This document shows, in pieces, positions 10,368 to 19,553 of a DNA stretch of 44,879 nt. The stretch lies in NCBI GenBank assembly GCA_018985235.1, contig JADGIG010000019.1, forward strand, positions 1 to 44,879, in the 5' to 3' direction. This DNA is from Sanchytrium tribonematis. Lineage: Eukaryota > Sanchytriomycota > Sanchytriomycetes > Sanchytriales > Sanchytriaceae. The notes under the pieces were generated by a model. It worked only from the letters and a program-made list of their open reading frames with translations, ran no database searches and was not told where the DNA came from. Positions within the stretch are counted from its first letter, which is position 1, and the number at the start of each line of letters is the position of its first letter. A program made the position numbers and the translations under genes.

Positions 10368-10670
10368 ATGATTTTAATGCTAAGCCAAGTCGGCATTAAT
10401 CAAAAAGGAAATTATGTTGGGACAATAGGCATTATTCGAAATTATAAGCCTCTGAGCTTTACGGCTGAGTTGACTTATCTTACTAATCGATTGTTACTAG
10501 ATTTGTCAGATTATCCAATTAAGTTTTTGAATCAAAAAGTTCTTGTATATGGAAAATTATTGGCTTTCCGAAAGGGGAACAAAGTCCTATTTAAACTAAA
10601 AGTTTTCCATATCGAACAGTCCAACATCCACAGCTTCATTGTTGATAAAATCGGCTTGTCCAATCTTTAA
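10368..10670 (+). CDS. Small OB-fold-like protein, possibly TEN1- or RPA3-type
   Basis: 100 residues from ATG at 10368, beta-rich, with a pattern (YVGTIGIIRNYKP ... AELTY ... VLVYGKLLAF ... VLFKLKVFHIE) resembling a minimal OB fold ending in a short helix. Size and layout fit TEN1 (telomere CST complex) or the small RPA subunit, both single-strand DNA factors, but no diagnostic residues decide. The MEC1 start is 18 bp downstream on the same strand. The short divergent spacer with DPM3 must hold both start regions. Confidence 0.5.
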   Translation: MILMLSQVGINQKGNYVGTIGIIRNYKPLSFTAELTYLTNRLLLDLSDYPIKFLNQKVLVYGKLLAFRKGNKVLFKLKVFHIEQSNIHSFIVDKIGLSNL

Positions 10671-10688
10671 CAAGGAGATTTTTCCAAG

Positions 10689-13600
10689 ATGAATCTGTTA
10701 TTGTCAAATGAGAAGTCCAAATTCTATAAAATGAGAAAAAACAAAATTAGATACTACCACGAATACAAGGATTTGGTTGGTAAGTATATTTACGACAACC
10801 CGGAACATTTGCATGGCGTGGCTTTTGCATTTGGCTTAAAACCTGACGTTTTATTGTATAAAATTATTGGATCATATTGTGCACATGCAATTGAGTGTGA
10901 TGAATATGCTAAAGATGTATTTGGGATGAGTTTTAAGGATCTATTAAAGAAAGACTTGTCATATTTATGTTACAAAGGAATGTTTGTACCTGCAATACAA
11001 ATTCTTATTGAAAAATATTTCGGAAAGAAAATTCAAACTCTTGGTGGCAACAGAATGATTTGGTATGTGCTAAGTGACCTTTCCATGACGTATGATAAAT
11101 TTGTGGAATTCTTTCCTGAAAAGAATTTTGATGAAATTTTTATGGGTCTTTGCGTATTTATAAAGCATGAATGTTCTCCTTGGCATAGGTGCAAAATACT
11201 TTTGAATTATGTTCCTCGTGTGCAGGCTATCGACGATCTAAATGTTTACGTTCTCAACAATATCATTGATCTCATGAAATATAATATTGGCGACTTGAGT
11301 CAATTAGTCGATTTGTATTTAAATTTTGACTCAACATCGCCTTATAATGTGTTCACAATATCTGCATACTGCTGGTTTTATCAAGTGAAGGATTTTGAAG
11401 TACCCGAATATAAAAGAGATTATTTTAAAGACGATGAAATAGTTAATTTATACATTATTAATTTGTATGGCCAGAATTTTATAAATGACATTGACAAACA
11501 AAAAACTGTAAAATTCATCATGAATCAGACATCATGGCCCCACTACTTTAAGCAAGTATTGCATAAATTATCCTACATCAATTTAAACGAGATTGAGATA
11601 CTTGACCAAGTTTCTGGCCCTTTAAAGCAAGTAGACGATTATCATCTTGATATTTTACAAAAGTGCAATGAATGGTTAATTCAATACAATCATGAGCATT
11701 TAAAAATATCTTTTATAATTCAAGAAATTCTTAAAATACTTGGAGACTTCTTTGCCCTCGAGCCAAACAATTTATTGAAGCCATACTTGAATAGTAGTTT
11801 CGTCAGTAATCGAAAAACAGCAGAGAATGGCAATATATCTAAAGTTATTAAAAAATTAAGGACCTCCATTCCGGAATATCTTCAGCGGATTTTAATTTTA
11901 TTATCCGGATGGTACGATACAATACCCGATCCTTTGCTTTTTATATTGCAAGATTCAGCAGTATTTTTCTTGCTTCCGCCAGTGCGTTGTTTTTATAGTG
12001 ATAAACCACAAAGTCTGTCCAACATAAGCGATAAGAATCTATTTCCAGACAGCCTCAATTTTTATAAGAATGTATACTTTTTAGCTAAAAGAAAATTTAA
12101 CCACCAGACCTCAAACTGGATTCTAAACTCGACTATAAAGCATGGTACGAAAAAAGTATTTTGTTCATTCTATGACTATATGCAACATGAACTACCTTTT
12201 TATTTAGATATTATGATCCAGACCAACAACTTTTTTGAGGCCATTTTTATATTTGAGTATCTTAAATTCAAGGGAGAAGTGGTGGAAGACATCAACAATT
12301 TTTTGCTTAAATTCAAAGACCAAAATAATCAGGACTTCATTGAAGGAATGACAAATGTTACTAACAGACATATACTTGAGGACTGGGAGCCTATTCATAA
12401 AGTTGAAATGCAATATAACAACCTAGTTCAGTCTTTAAATGTATTTGATTATCCAGAAGATTACACAACACTTATTAATCTAGAAGCTCATGATGATCAA
12501 TATTTATTAAACATGATAAAGACTTGTAGAAGCTATAATATTATTTTACCTTGTAAGCAAATTCCTCAGAGCTTTAATTCAAAGCTAGAGTATCTCAAAT
12601 ATTTAAGGCAACAGAGCAGAATAATCGATGCCATCCATTTTTCGGAATCGATCAACCCTTCAAATCCCGATGATTTTGTAAAGTTGAAACTAGAAGCTAT
12701 AAAACTGAAGATAATTTTTCGATTGGAGGACAGCGAAACAATTAAAGAGTCTTATTTGGAATTACTGGATGAATTTCCCGAAACCTCCAAAGTGAACAAA
12801 AAATTGGGTGATTATTGTAACGAGCTTTATTCTGAAAGTGATGATCCAAATGTTAGATATGAAGTGATTTATCATTACACGAAATATCTCAGATACAATT
12901 TGGATCCTCACAAAACTATGTTCCCAAGAATTCTTTCTTTTATTAGCGTTCTGCCTGAAGATGCCAAACTCGAAAAAATAATGAGTGACTTTTTGGAAGT
13001 ATCTAGGGAATCAAAATTTGAGAACATTCTGCCGCATGTCCAATTAGTTACCTCTTATTTACTTACTGAACGGATGCTCTTTTTTGAATTTATAAAAGAT
13101 TTATTGATCGGCTTATTGGAATATTTTCCCAAAAGATCTCTATGGTACACTGTGTCTTCCTGCTTTTCAGCAAACAAGGATCGTAGTTCAATAATGCGAC
13201 GATTGCTCCAAGATTATTGTAAAATTTTCAAAAAAGGAAACTGGCTAAATCATTCAATCCAATTGACTCAATATTTGATACATATGTCTGATGCAAAAAT
13301 TGATCATCAAATAAGCGAGGTTCAAATGCAAAAATCTTTTCGGAAATTAGCAAGAATGGAAAACATTGACATGTTGATTCCCCACAAAGACATTTTGACA
13401 CCTGGTTCCTTATACGTAAATATTTTAAGATTTGGGGACAATGTAACAGTTTTGCACAGCTTAGTCCGGCCTAAAAAGTTTGTAATTTATGGCGATAACG
13501 GCATGGCGTTCAATTTTTTGGTCAAAAAAGACGAAGACTTGCGAAAAGATTCAAGGTATTTGGAAGTTGGATCATTTATAAATCGAAGATTTCAAAAGCT

Positions 13601-14414
13601 TAAACCATCTAAGCAACGCAATTTGTACATCCGAACTTACAATGTTATTGTCTTAAATGAAATTAATGGATTGATAGAATGGATAAACAATACTGTGACT
13701 CTCAGAAAAATAATACACTCTACCTCAAAATTGCAAGGACTAAGAGTTTCTGCTTCTAAAATTAAGGCGAGGCTGGAATCTGCGGACAAACATAGAGAAT
13801 ATTTGAAAATTGTGCAGGAGATTCCGCCAGTATTACATTTGTACTTTTCCTGTTTATTTTCATCCCCGAAAGAATATTTTGAAAGCCGTTTAAAGTTTGC
13901 TTACACTTCCGCAGTGATGAGCATGGTCGGCTATGCAATCGGGCTAGGTGATCGACACTGCGAGAACGTTTTAATCGATGTTACCACAGGCGATATTGTA
14001 CATGTGGATTTTAATTGCCTTTTCGAGAAAGGTAAAAGACTATCAATTCCAGAAGTTGTTCCTTTTCGCCTTACTCAAAACATTGTTCGCAATATGGGCA
14101 TCACAGGAATTGAGGGGCCATTCAGAAAAGCATGCGAGATCACTCTTGAAATTCTAAGAAAGCAATATTACCTGCTAGACAACTTGTTGGAAAGTTTTTT
14201 AAATGATCCTTTAATGGAATGGCAGAACACTCATTCACAAGCAACTCCAGAGCAACTGGCAAAACGCACTCTAAGTCATGTGAAAACTAGAGTATATGGT
14301 CAAAGCAGCGGAATTCCATTAAGTGTAGAAGGAACAGTGCAGTGTGCTATATCTGAAGCCATGGACACTCGCAATCTTTGTAGAATGTATATTGGATGGA
14401 TGCCATTTTATTAG
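10689..14414 (+). CDS. MEC1: MEC1/ATR checkpoint kinase, unusually short
   Basis: PI3K-related kinase that senses RPA-coated single-strand DNA and starts the replication/DNA-damage checkpoint. The C-terminal third is clearly ATR-type: KPKKFVIYG-like N-lobe, RTYNVIVLNEINGLIEWINN, GLGDRHCENVLID (catalytic loop, about residue 1085), HVDFNCLF (the DFG-equivalent), VPFRLTQNIVRNMG, and a FATC tail ending in MYIGWMPFY. Catalytic Asp and Asn and the metal-binding Asp are present. At 1241 residues it is about half the usual ATR length (2300-2650). The upstream gene ends 18 bp before the ATG, so most N-terminal HEAT repeats are really missing. ATM/TEL1 is excluded by the ATR-type HVDFNC motif. AATAAA lies at 14421-14426. 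Confidence 0.92.
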   Translation: MNLLLSNEKSKFYKMRKNKIRYYHEYKDLVGKYIYDNPEHLHGVAFAFGLKPDVLLYKIIGSYCAHAIECDEYAKDVFGMSFKDLLKKDLSYLCYKGMFVPAIQILIEKYFGKKIQTLGGNRMIWYVLSDLSMTYDKFVEFFPEKNFDEIFMGLCVFIKHECSPWHRCKILLNYVPRVQAIDDLNVYVLNNIIDLMKYNIGDLSQLVDLYLNFDSTSPYNVFTISAYCWFYQVKDFEVPEYKRDYFKDDEIVNLYIINLYGQNFINDIDKQKTVKFIMNQTSWPHYFKQVLHKLSYINLNEIEILDQVSGPLKQVDDYHLDILQKCNEWLIQYNHEHLKISFIIQEILKILGDFFALEPNNLLKPYLNSSFVSNRKTAENGNISKVIKKLRTSIPEYLQRILILLSGWYDTIPDPLLFILQDSAVFFLLPPVRCFYSDKPQSLSNISDKNLFPDSLNFYKNVYFLAKRKFNHQTSNWILNSTIKHGTKKVFCSFYDYMQHELPFYLDIMIQTNNFFEAIFIFEYLKFKGEVVEDINNFLLKFKDQNNQDFIEGMTNVTNRHILEDWEPIHKVEMQYNNLVQSLNVFDYPEDYTTLINLEAHDDQYLLNMIKTCRSYNIILPCKQIPQSFNSKLEYLKYLRQQSRIIDAIHFSESINPSNPDDFVKLKLEAIKLKIIFRLEDSETIKESYLELLDEFPETSKVNKKLGDYCNELYSESDDPNVRYEVIYHYTKYLRYNLDPHKTMFPRILSFISVLPEDAKLEKIMSDFLEVSRESKFENILPHVQLVTSYLLTERMLFFEFIKDLLIGLLEYFPKRSLWYTVSSCFSANKDRSSIMRRLLQDYCKIFKKGNWLNHSIQLTQYLIHMSDAKIDHQISEVQMQKSFRKLARMENIDMLIPHKDILTPGSLYVNILRFGDNVTVLHSLVRPKKFVIYGDNGMAFNFLVKKDEDLRKDSRYLEVGSFINRRFQKLKPSKQRNLYIRTYNVIVLNEINGLIEWINNTVTLRKIIHSTSKLQGLRVSASKIKARLESADKHREYLKIVQEIPPVLHLYFSCLFSSPKEYFESRLKFAYTSAVMSMVGYAIGLGDRHCENVLIDVTTGDIVHVDFNCLFEKGKRLSIPEVVPFRLTQNIVRNMGITGIEGPFRKACEITLEILRKQYYLLDNLLESFLNDPLMEWQNTHSQATPEQLAKRTLSHVKTRVYGQSSGIPLSVEGTVQCAISEAMDTRNLCRMYIGWMPFY

Positions 14415-14452
14415 AAATTCAATAAAAGTGAAACTTTATTGTGAAATATTCA

Positions 14453-15967
14453 ATGATAGTCGATATAAGTAAAATCAAAAGTGTAATGCAAACTGGTTAT
14501 TTATTTGATTTTATTAAAATCTTGTCTCTTTTTATAAATTTACACAAGGGAAATAAATTAGAAATACTTTATTCCGAAGATATGTGTGTAGATTTATTAT
14601 TTGACAAGTCAGTGGAATTAGATTGCCACGAAGTTGAAAGTATGTCAATGATATCCTGTATGTGCACAATAGAATGCTGCATAGATTCTATCTCAATGTC
14701 ACGAAGTAAAAAATTATACAAGAACAATCAAATTAACTTAAGTCGAACCAATAGTAAGAAATATTACATAAGGCTAAGCGAATTTTACATCAATTATCCA
14801 GTTAGGAAAGTCAACTTTAGTTTTGTTGCATTTGCTAACGATTTAAAATTACTTTTTAAAGTCTATAGATTTCTTTTTCCGGAAAAGTTATTGACCTTGA
14901 TACATAAACAAAGTCAATGGCACTTTCAAGAGGGCTTGACAACTATAGAAAAATTTGTTTTAGACGTTGGCGAAGTATATCACATTAAAACGGATAAAAT
15001 ATTAAATAAAAAAGTGGTTGGATTTGCTAGGGCAGGAAATTATTTTATTGATTTTTCGCAGCAACTAGATGAAAGAGATGCAGGTGTGAGCGTGGTAATG
15101 GCAAAAGCAAGAGAGTCTTGCATTGTAAATGCTAATAATCTCAATATAGAATGTTTGGAAAGAATTTTGCAATTATTTAAAGTCGAATGTAAGCAAGATG
15201 AGTCTGTCAAATTGAAAATTCCCATGGCTTCTAGTGTTAAAACAAGCGACTCATTCAAAGTACTGAAAAATAGGACAATTGTGCATTCAAATCCTTGCAA
15301 CGTTAATGATGCAAATCCGACAAGCCTTGGCGAAAATTGTTTGGAATCGAAACTTAAGCGATCCTACGAGTGTAAATCAGAGAGTCTGAAAATATCGAGA
15401 GAAGATTTTTCAAAAGCAGAGATCATACGCCAGGTTGACGAAAAATTTATTTTGTTTAGTGTCGCTGTCAATGCAGAATATCATTTGTACTGCGCCGATC
15501 AACATGCTGTTGACGAAAGAATCAAACTGGAATATATTATATCTGAGTATAACCAATGCGTTGAATTGACAACGGAAAGCAACTATTTCAACCTGCAGCA
15601 ATTAGAAATGCTTGATCAGACTCGAAAAAAAATTACGCAAGAGGCCAAAATTGAATTTCACATAAAAGAGATGACCGTGTTCTTTTCACGGGCACCGAAA
15701 GTGCTAGTGGATACCCCACAACATGTCAAAAGATTAGAAGAGATTATGTCAAGATTTCTACATTTCGAAGGTTTTGCGAAATGCGTCATGCCAACTCTTG
15801 AAAGTATTGCATGTCGTAGCGCTATCATGTTTGGAGATTTGCTAAACAAAAATCAGTGCCTTCAGCTTCTAGAGCAACTGAAAAAGTGTAAAAATCCTTT
15901 TGTGTGTGCTCACGGTAGACCAAGCGTTGTTCCATTGTTAAAGTTTGCGAAGAAACGAAAAAAATAA
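14453..15967 (+). CDS. MLH3: MLH3-type MutL homologue with intact endonuclease but degenerate ATPase
   Basis: 504 residues. The C-terminal domain carries the MutL-gamma endonuclease motifs: DQHAVDERIKLE (fits DQHAx2Ex4E, about residue 348), ACRSAIMFGD (about 452) and FVCAHGRPSVVPL (about 484). MLH3 pairs with MLH1 in meiotic crossover resolution and mismatch repair. The N-terminus begins at the usual place, and YINYPVRK resembles the conserved LFYNxPVRR element. But the GHL ATPase N-box (E..NS.DA) and DNG.G motifs are not visible and about 100 residues are missing. Only 38 bp separate the start from the MEC1 stop, so no upstream exon can supply them. The frame extends to a GTG at 14441; the ATG at 14453 is preferred. 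Confidence 0.85.
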   Translation: MIVDISKIKSVMQTGYLFDFIKILSLFINLHKGNKLEILYSEDMCVDLLFDKSVELDCHEVESMSMISCMCTIECCIDSISMSRSKKLYKNNQINLSRTNSKKYYIRLSEFYINYPVRKVNFSFVAFANDLKLLFKVYRFLFPEKLLTLIHKQSQWHFQEGLTTIEKFVLDVGEVYHIKTDKILNKKVVGFARAGNYFIDFSQQLDERDAGVSVVMAKARESCIVNANNLNIECLERILQLFKVECKQDESVKLKIPMASSVKTSDSFKVLKNRTIVHSNPCNVNDANPTSLGENCLESKLKRSYECKSESLKISREDFSKAEIIRQVDEKFILFSVAVNAEYHLYCADQHAVDERIKLEYIISEYNQCVELTTESNYFNLQQLEMLDQTRKKITQEAKIEFHIKEMTVFFSRAPKVLVDTPQHVKRLEEIMSRFLHFEGFAKCVMPTLESIACRSAIMFGDLLNKNQCLQLLEQLKKCKNPFVCAHGRPSVVPLLKFAKKRKK

Positions 15968-15974
15968 ATTTATT
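15963..15974. terminator. Bidirectional AATAAATTTATT polyadenylation palindrome
   Basis: A perfect 12-bp palindrome offers AATAAA on both strands. It contains the MLH3 stop (TAA, 15965-15967) and touches the ALG1 stop (TGA, 15976-15974). It probably serves both convergent transcripts; function is inferred from the consensus. Confidence 0.55.
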
Positions 15975-17188
15975 CACAGGCTGTTCGCTTCAATTAATGG
16001 TAAAACCTTTTCGTTCCACTCGCTTTGCCATTTCTTATTGACAAAGTCTCTCTGCACAGTTTCTTTGCACCTTTTAATTTCAATTGTGTTCTCCAAGTGA
16101 GATACAAACAGTTGAAAAAGACTATTGCTATCTTGAAAGGTGTAACCATATGATTTTTTGACTAGTTCTGGGAGCGCTCGATACTCTAGTGCAAATACTG
16201 GAAGTCCACATCCAAACATATCCCATATCTTCATAGGTAGATCTAATCCGGAACTACTAGAATGTAAGGAAACGCCCACATCACAAGATGCTAGTAGCCT
16301 TGGGTAATCGCTATATTTGAGCCAGACACAGCAAACTTCAACTCTGCTCATTTTTAAGGACTGAATTCTCATTTCTACTTGATTTCTCAAAGGACCCCTG
16401 CCAGTAATAAAAGCTATAACTTTTGTGCCAGGACTTTTTTCCAGGTAGTTATCAAGCATATTCAGTGCGTCCAGTAGCAAAAATATGTCCTCATCAGGAG
16501 TATATGATGTTCCAGTGACAATTTTGAATACATTTCGGATTTGAATATTATCAAGAACACTGCATTCTCTATAATTACTAAGGGAATTCCAAAATGATAA
16601 AATTTCATCACTCGATAAAGGCCGAAAAAGTTCCGGTGGATAATCGTACACCACATGCAAATTTCTGATTTCCCAAGAGTGGGATAGGAATGTTTGCATC
16701 TCTTTAGAAACTGTTAAATTGACATTAGCGATGAACGACAGAGAATTCTCTAGCTTTTTATAAATCTCAACAATTGCTCCGTCAGTTTTGGTTTTCAAAA
16801 TGGTATAGCCTAGATTGTGCCAATCTAATACGATAAATTTTGATGTAAAACTTTTTAGAATCCATAAAACAAATAGTACTGGTAAACTTGGTGGGTTTTG
16901 AATTAAGATATTTCGCGTAGGATATCTTGTCAAGTAATAGAATAGGTACACATTTAGAAGAAGGAATTTAATTCCAGCCCAAAACATATAGAAGCCATGA
17001 ATTTCAAAAGTTGGCAAACTATGTGTTGTAACATCTTTCATCTTCCCATAGCTTACTACTTGTACCTTGCCAATTTGCTTCAGCATGTTGACATGGTTCA
17101 TCATTCTAGGTGATTGATTAATGTCGCCCAAGACAACAACAGTCCAGCTTTTTGAAGACATGATATCCAAGGGGAATCTAGAACTCAT
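15974..17188 (-). CDS. ALG1: Chitobiosyldiphosphodolichol beta-1,4-mannosyltransferase
   Basis: Adds the first mannose to GlcNAc2-PP-dolichol on the cytosolic face of the ER in N-glycan precursor synthesis. 404 residues. GDINQSPRMMNH matches the ALG1 N-terminal GDxGxSPRM block, and NPPSLP, DWHNLGYTIL, TGRGPLR and SLHSSSSGLDLPMKIWDMFGCGLPV (acceptor/donor site of this GT33/GT-B family) follow. The N-terminal membrane anchor of yeast Alg1 is absent; membrane contact probably comes from the hydrophobic stretch around residues 55-75. The first ATG directly abuts the SDR stop codon (TAAATG); a second ATG at 17161 would give a 395-residue protein and a short leader, and may be the used start. Confidence 0.93.
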   Translation of the reverse strand: MSSRFPLDIMSSKSWTVVVLGDINQSPRMMNHVNMLKQIGKVQVVSYGKMKDVTTHSLPTFEIHGFYMFWAGIKFLLLNVYLFYYLTRYPTRNILIQNPPSLPVLFVLWILKSFTSKFIVLDWHNLGYTILKTKTDGAIVEIYKKLENSLSFIANVNLTVSKEMQTFLSHSWEIRNLHVVYDYPPELFRPLSSDEILSFWNSLSNYRECSVLDNIQIRNVFKIVTGTSYTPDEDIFLLLDALNMLDNYLEKSPGTKVIAFITGRGPLRNQVEMRIQSLKMSRVEVCCVWLKYSDYPRLLASCDVGVSLHSSSSGLDLPMKIWDMFGCGLPVFALEYRALPELVKKSYGYTFQDSNSLFQLFVSHLENTIEIKRCKETVQRDFVNKKWQSEWNEKVLPLIEANSL

Positions 17189-18104
17189 TTATTTATTCAA
17201 CGCATGTTTTCTGTACTGCTCCAATTTTTCATTCTCGTAACCCATTTTTGATACTCTTTTCAAAAGCACCACCGGAACCAACTTAAGAATAAATACAATA
17301 ATTCTCCAAAATCCAGGAACAATTACGTTTCTACGTCTGTATTTCATGGCACATGAAATTTTATCGGCTGCGACATCCGCAGAAGTTCGAAATGGAATAC
17401 CTGTTAGCCAGTCATTCATCTTAGTTGTTACAAGACCAGGTCGAATATTTGTGGTCCAAAATCCATCAAGATACAATTCATTATGCACTCCTTCAATAAA
17501 AAAGTCCAATCCTTTTTTTGAGGTACCGTAAGAAACAATTTGAGGCTGTGGCTAATTTAAAATAATATACTCTTGAGCTAGAGATCGAAGAGACTGTTAC
17601 GATGTATGGGTTAAACACCTTTTCACGTTTTGCATACTTAACAAATGCAGAAATGATCGCTATTGGCCCCATGAGGTTGGTTTCTAGGACTGGCTTAGCT
17701 CTTTTGAAATAGTCCTCATCTCCAAGCTCGTGAATATCACTTATTCCTCCATTGACGACAATCGTATCAATGGTACCCAGACTTTTGTGAACATCTTCAA
17801 GCAAAGGTTCAGCGTCATTAAAATGCGTTAAATCATATTTCCTGACAGAAACAGAAACATTGGGATATACATCTTGAATTTCTTTCTTTAGCGCATTGAG
17901 ATCGTCTATTTTACGGGATGCAATTGCAATGCCGATGTTTCTTGATTTTGAATGCTTTGCCAATGAATGCACAAGACTTCGTCCGATGCCGGAACTCGCA
18001 CCAATTATCAAATAGTTTCTAGAAAGAGGCTTTCTTACGAATGGCAGCTTTCTGAGAAGAGTGTAAATAAACTCGTTAAAAATTTGAATTAAAATTTCAA
18101 GCAT
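17189..18104 (-). CDS. Short-chain dehydrogenase/reductase, ER membrane type (one 19-nt intron)
   Basis: Exons 18104-17571 and 17551-17189 give 298 residues. A hydrophobic N-terminus (LEILIQIFNEFIYTLL) precedes the NAD(P) fold GASSGIGRSL; then DTIVVNGGISD (NNAG-equivalent), VTVSSISS (catalytic Ser) and, only after splicing, SYGTSKKGLDFF, which contains the catalytic YxxxK. NIRPGLVTTKM follows. Unspliced, the protein would end before the active site. Resembles DHRS7B or 3-ketosphinganine-reductase-like SDRs; substrate unknown. The frame extends upstream to a GTG at 18155, but the first ATG is 18104. PSO2 starts divergently 32 bp away, and the TAA stop abuts the ALG1 ATG. Confidence 0.88.
17552..17570 (-). 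other. 19-nt intron in the SDR gene
   Basis: Minus strand GTATATTATTTTAAATTAG, phase 0. Excision brings the catalytic YGTSK motif into frame. Confidence 0.95.
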
Positions 18105-18136
18105 TGGAATGGGGAAGTTAGAGATTTCACATTCAA

Positions 18137-19546
18137 ATGCAAACTGCCTTGACACAGTTTTTATTTCGTAAAAGAAAGAATGAGCTCATAGATCTTACTG
18201 TAGAATCTGTTTCTACCAAAGAAATCGAAGTATCGGATATTGCCTCTTCAGATGAAAACCCCAAAGTACAGATTTCTGTTATCGAGGAATCTGAAAATAT
18301 ACCACTTAATCAAGCTTCTCAATCAAAAAAAACATGTCCTTTTCACAAAAAATTGCCAGGTACAACATTTACCATGGACGCTTTTGGGTACGGAGTTATT
18401 CCAGGATGTACAGCATATTTTTTGAGCCATTTTCACGCAGATCACTATGGCGGAATCAGAAAAAAATTCAACCAACCCATCTATTGTTCAGAAATCACCG
18501 CAAACTTGTTGGTTCTTAAGATAGGTATTGACAAATCTTACATACATGTAATTGAGATGTATAAGCCAACCGTTATCGAAGGTGTTACTGTAACACTCAT
18601 TGACGCGAACCACTGTCCTGGTTCCGCGGTTTTTATTTTCGAAGTTCCACAACATAGATTTGTTAGGAACTTTGCTAGTTATTTTTTACCACAACATGAC
18701 TTGCTGATTGTCCATACAGGCGACTTTCGTGCACATCCCGAGATGCTGAAGGCTATTCCAGATAGAAAAGTGGATTATTTGTTTCTAGACACCACTTATT
18801 TAAATCCCAAACATACATTTCCTTGTCAATCAATAGTCATTAGACAAATGTCGGAAATAATCAAAGATTGTGTTTTCAATTTTGGAAAGAATACCGACTT
18901 TTCTCGACCAGTAAAAAGAAGAAAGTTGCCACCAAAAGGCCAAGCTTTACTTTCATTTGGACAAACACCCAATGTCACAGTTAAAAAAATACCCAGCAAA
19001 TTTAAAATCTTAGATCACGACGATATTTTAGTAGTATTAGGCTCTTATACTATTGGGAAAGAGAAGATTGCAATATATTTGGCCGACTTATTGCACTCAA
19101 AAATATATTTAAACGCTGAAAAAAGAAGAATATGGAATTGCTACAATAGTAAGAAAATGTCAGAGTACATCTCTACTAACATCAATACCAAGGTCCACAT
19201 TCTTCGAATGAAAGACATAAATTTTAAAACTCTATCTGAATATGTTAAAAGCACCAAATTTACCAAGGTCATTGGAATCACTCCAACTGGTTGGTCCTTT
19301 AGCTCAGATACCTGGCTTCCTAGCACGGTGTCGGAAACTATTTGCATATATTCTGTTCCATATTCTGAGCATTCCAGCTATTCCGAGCTTCAAAAATTTG
19401 TTTCTCACTTAAATGTCTACAAAGTTCAACCAACTGTAAGTCTATCTTCAGCAAAAAAACAGATCGAAGTTATTTCCAGTTGGCGAAAAGATGATTCACT
19501 TTGGGAAATTGAAGAAGACTATTTCAATGGAAAATCAATTGCGTGA
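18137..19546 (+). CDS. PSO2: PSO2/SNM1 interstrand-crosslink repair nuclease
   Basis: Metallo-beta-lactamase/beta-CASP 5' exonuclease acting in DNA crosslink repair. 469 residues. CPFHKKLPGTTFTMDAF leads into the catalytic domain, with SHFHADHYGG (motif 2, about residue 98), DANHCPGSAVF (motif 3, about 155), HTGDFRAHPEM (motif 4) and the beta-CASP C motif in PYSEHSSYSEL (about 408). All metal ligands expected from these motifs appear present. The first 65 residues are low-complexity and lack an obvious UBZ zinc finger. A Lys/Arg-rich stretch (KRRKLPPK) at about residue 260 may be a nuclear signal. Convergent with the kinase gene, 7 bp apart. Confidence 0.93.
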   Translation: MQTALTQFLFRKRKNELIDLTVESVSTKEIEVSDIASSDENPKVQISVIEESENIPLNQASQSKKTCPFHKKLPGTTFTMDAFGYGVIPGCTAYFLSHFHADHYGGIRKKFNQPIYCSEITANLLVLKIGIDKSYIHVIEMYKPTVIEGVTVTLIDANHCPGSAVFIFEVPQHRFVRNFASYFLPQHDLLIVHTGDFRAHPEMLKAIPDRKVDYLFLDTTYLNPKHTFPCQSIVIRQMSEIIKDCVFNFGKNTDFSRPVKRRKLPPKGQALLSFGQTPNVTVKKIPSKFKILDHDDILVVLGSYTIGKEKIAIYLADLLHSKIYLNAEKRRIWNCYNSKKMSEYISTNINTKVHILRMKDINFKTLSEYVKSTKFTKVIGITPTGWSFSSDTWLPSTVSETICIYSVPYSEHSSYSELQKFVSHLNVYKVQPTVSLSSAKKQIEVISSWRKDDSLWEIEEDYFNGKSIA

Positions 19547-19553
19547 GAATTTT

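Noticed and set aside
14415-14452. A missing upstream exon for the MLH3 ATPase
   Set aside because: Only 38 bp lie between the MEC1 stop and the MLH3 ATG, and no GT/AG arrangement adds the motifs.
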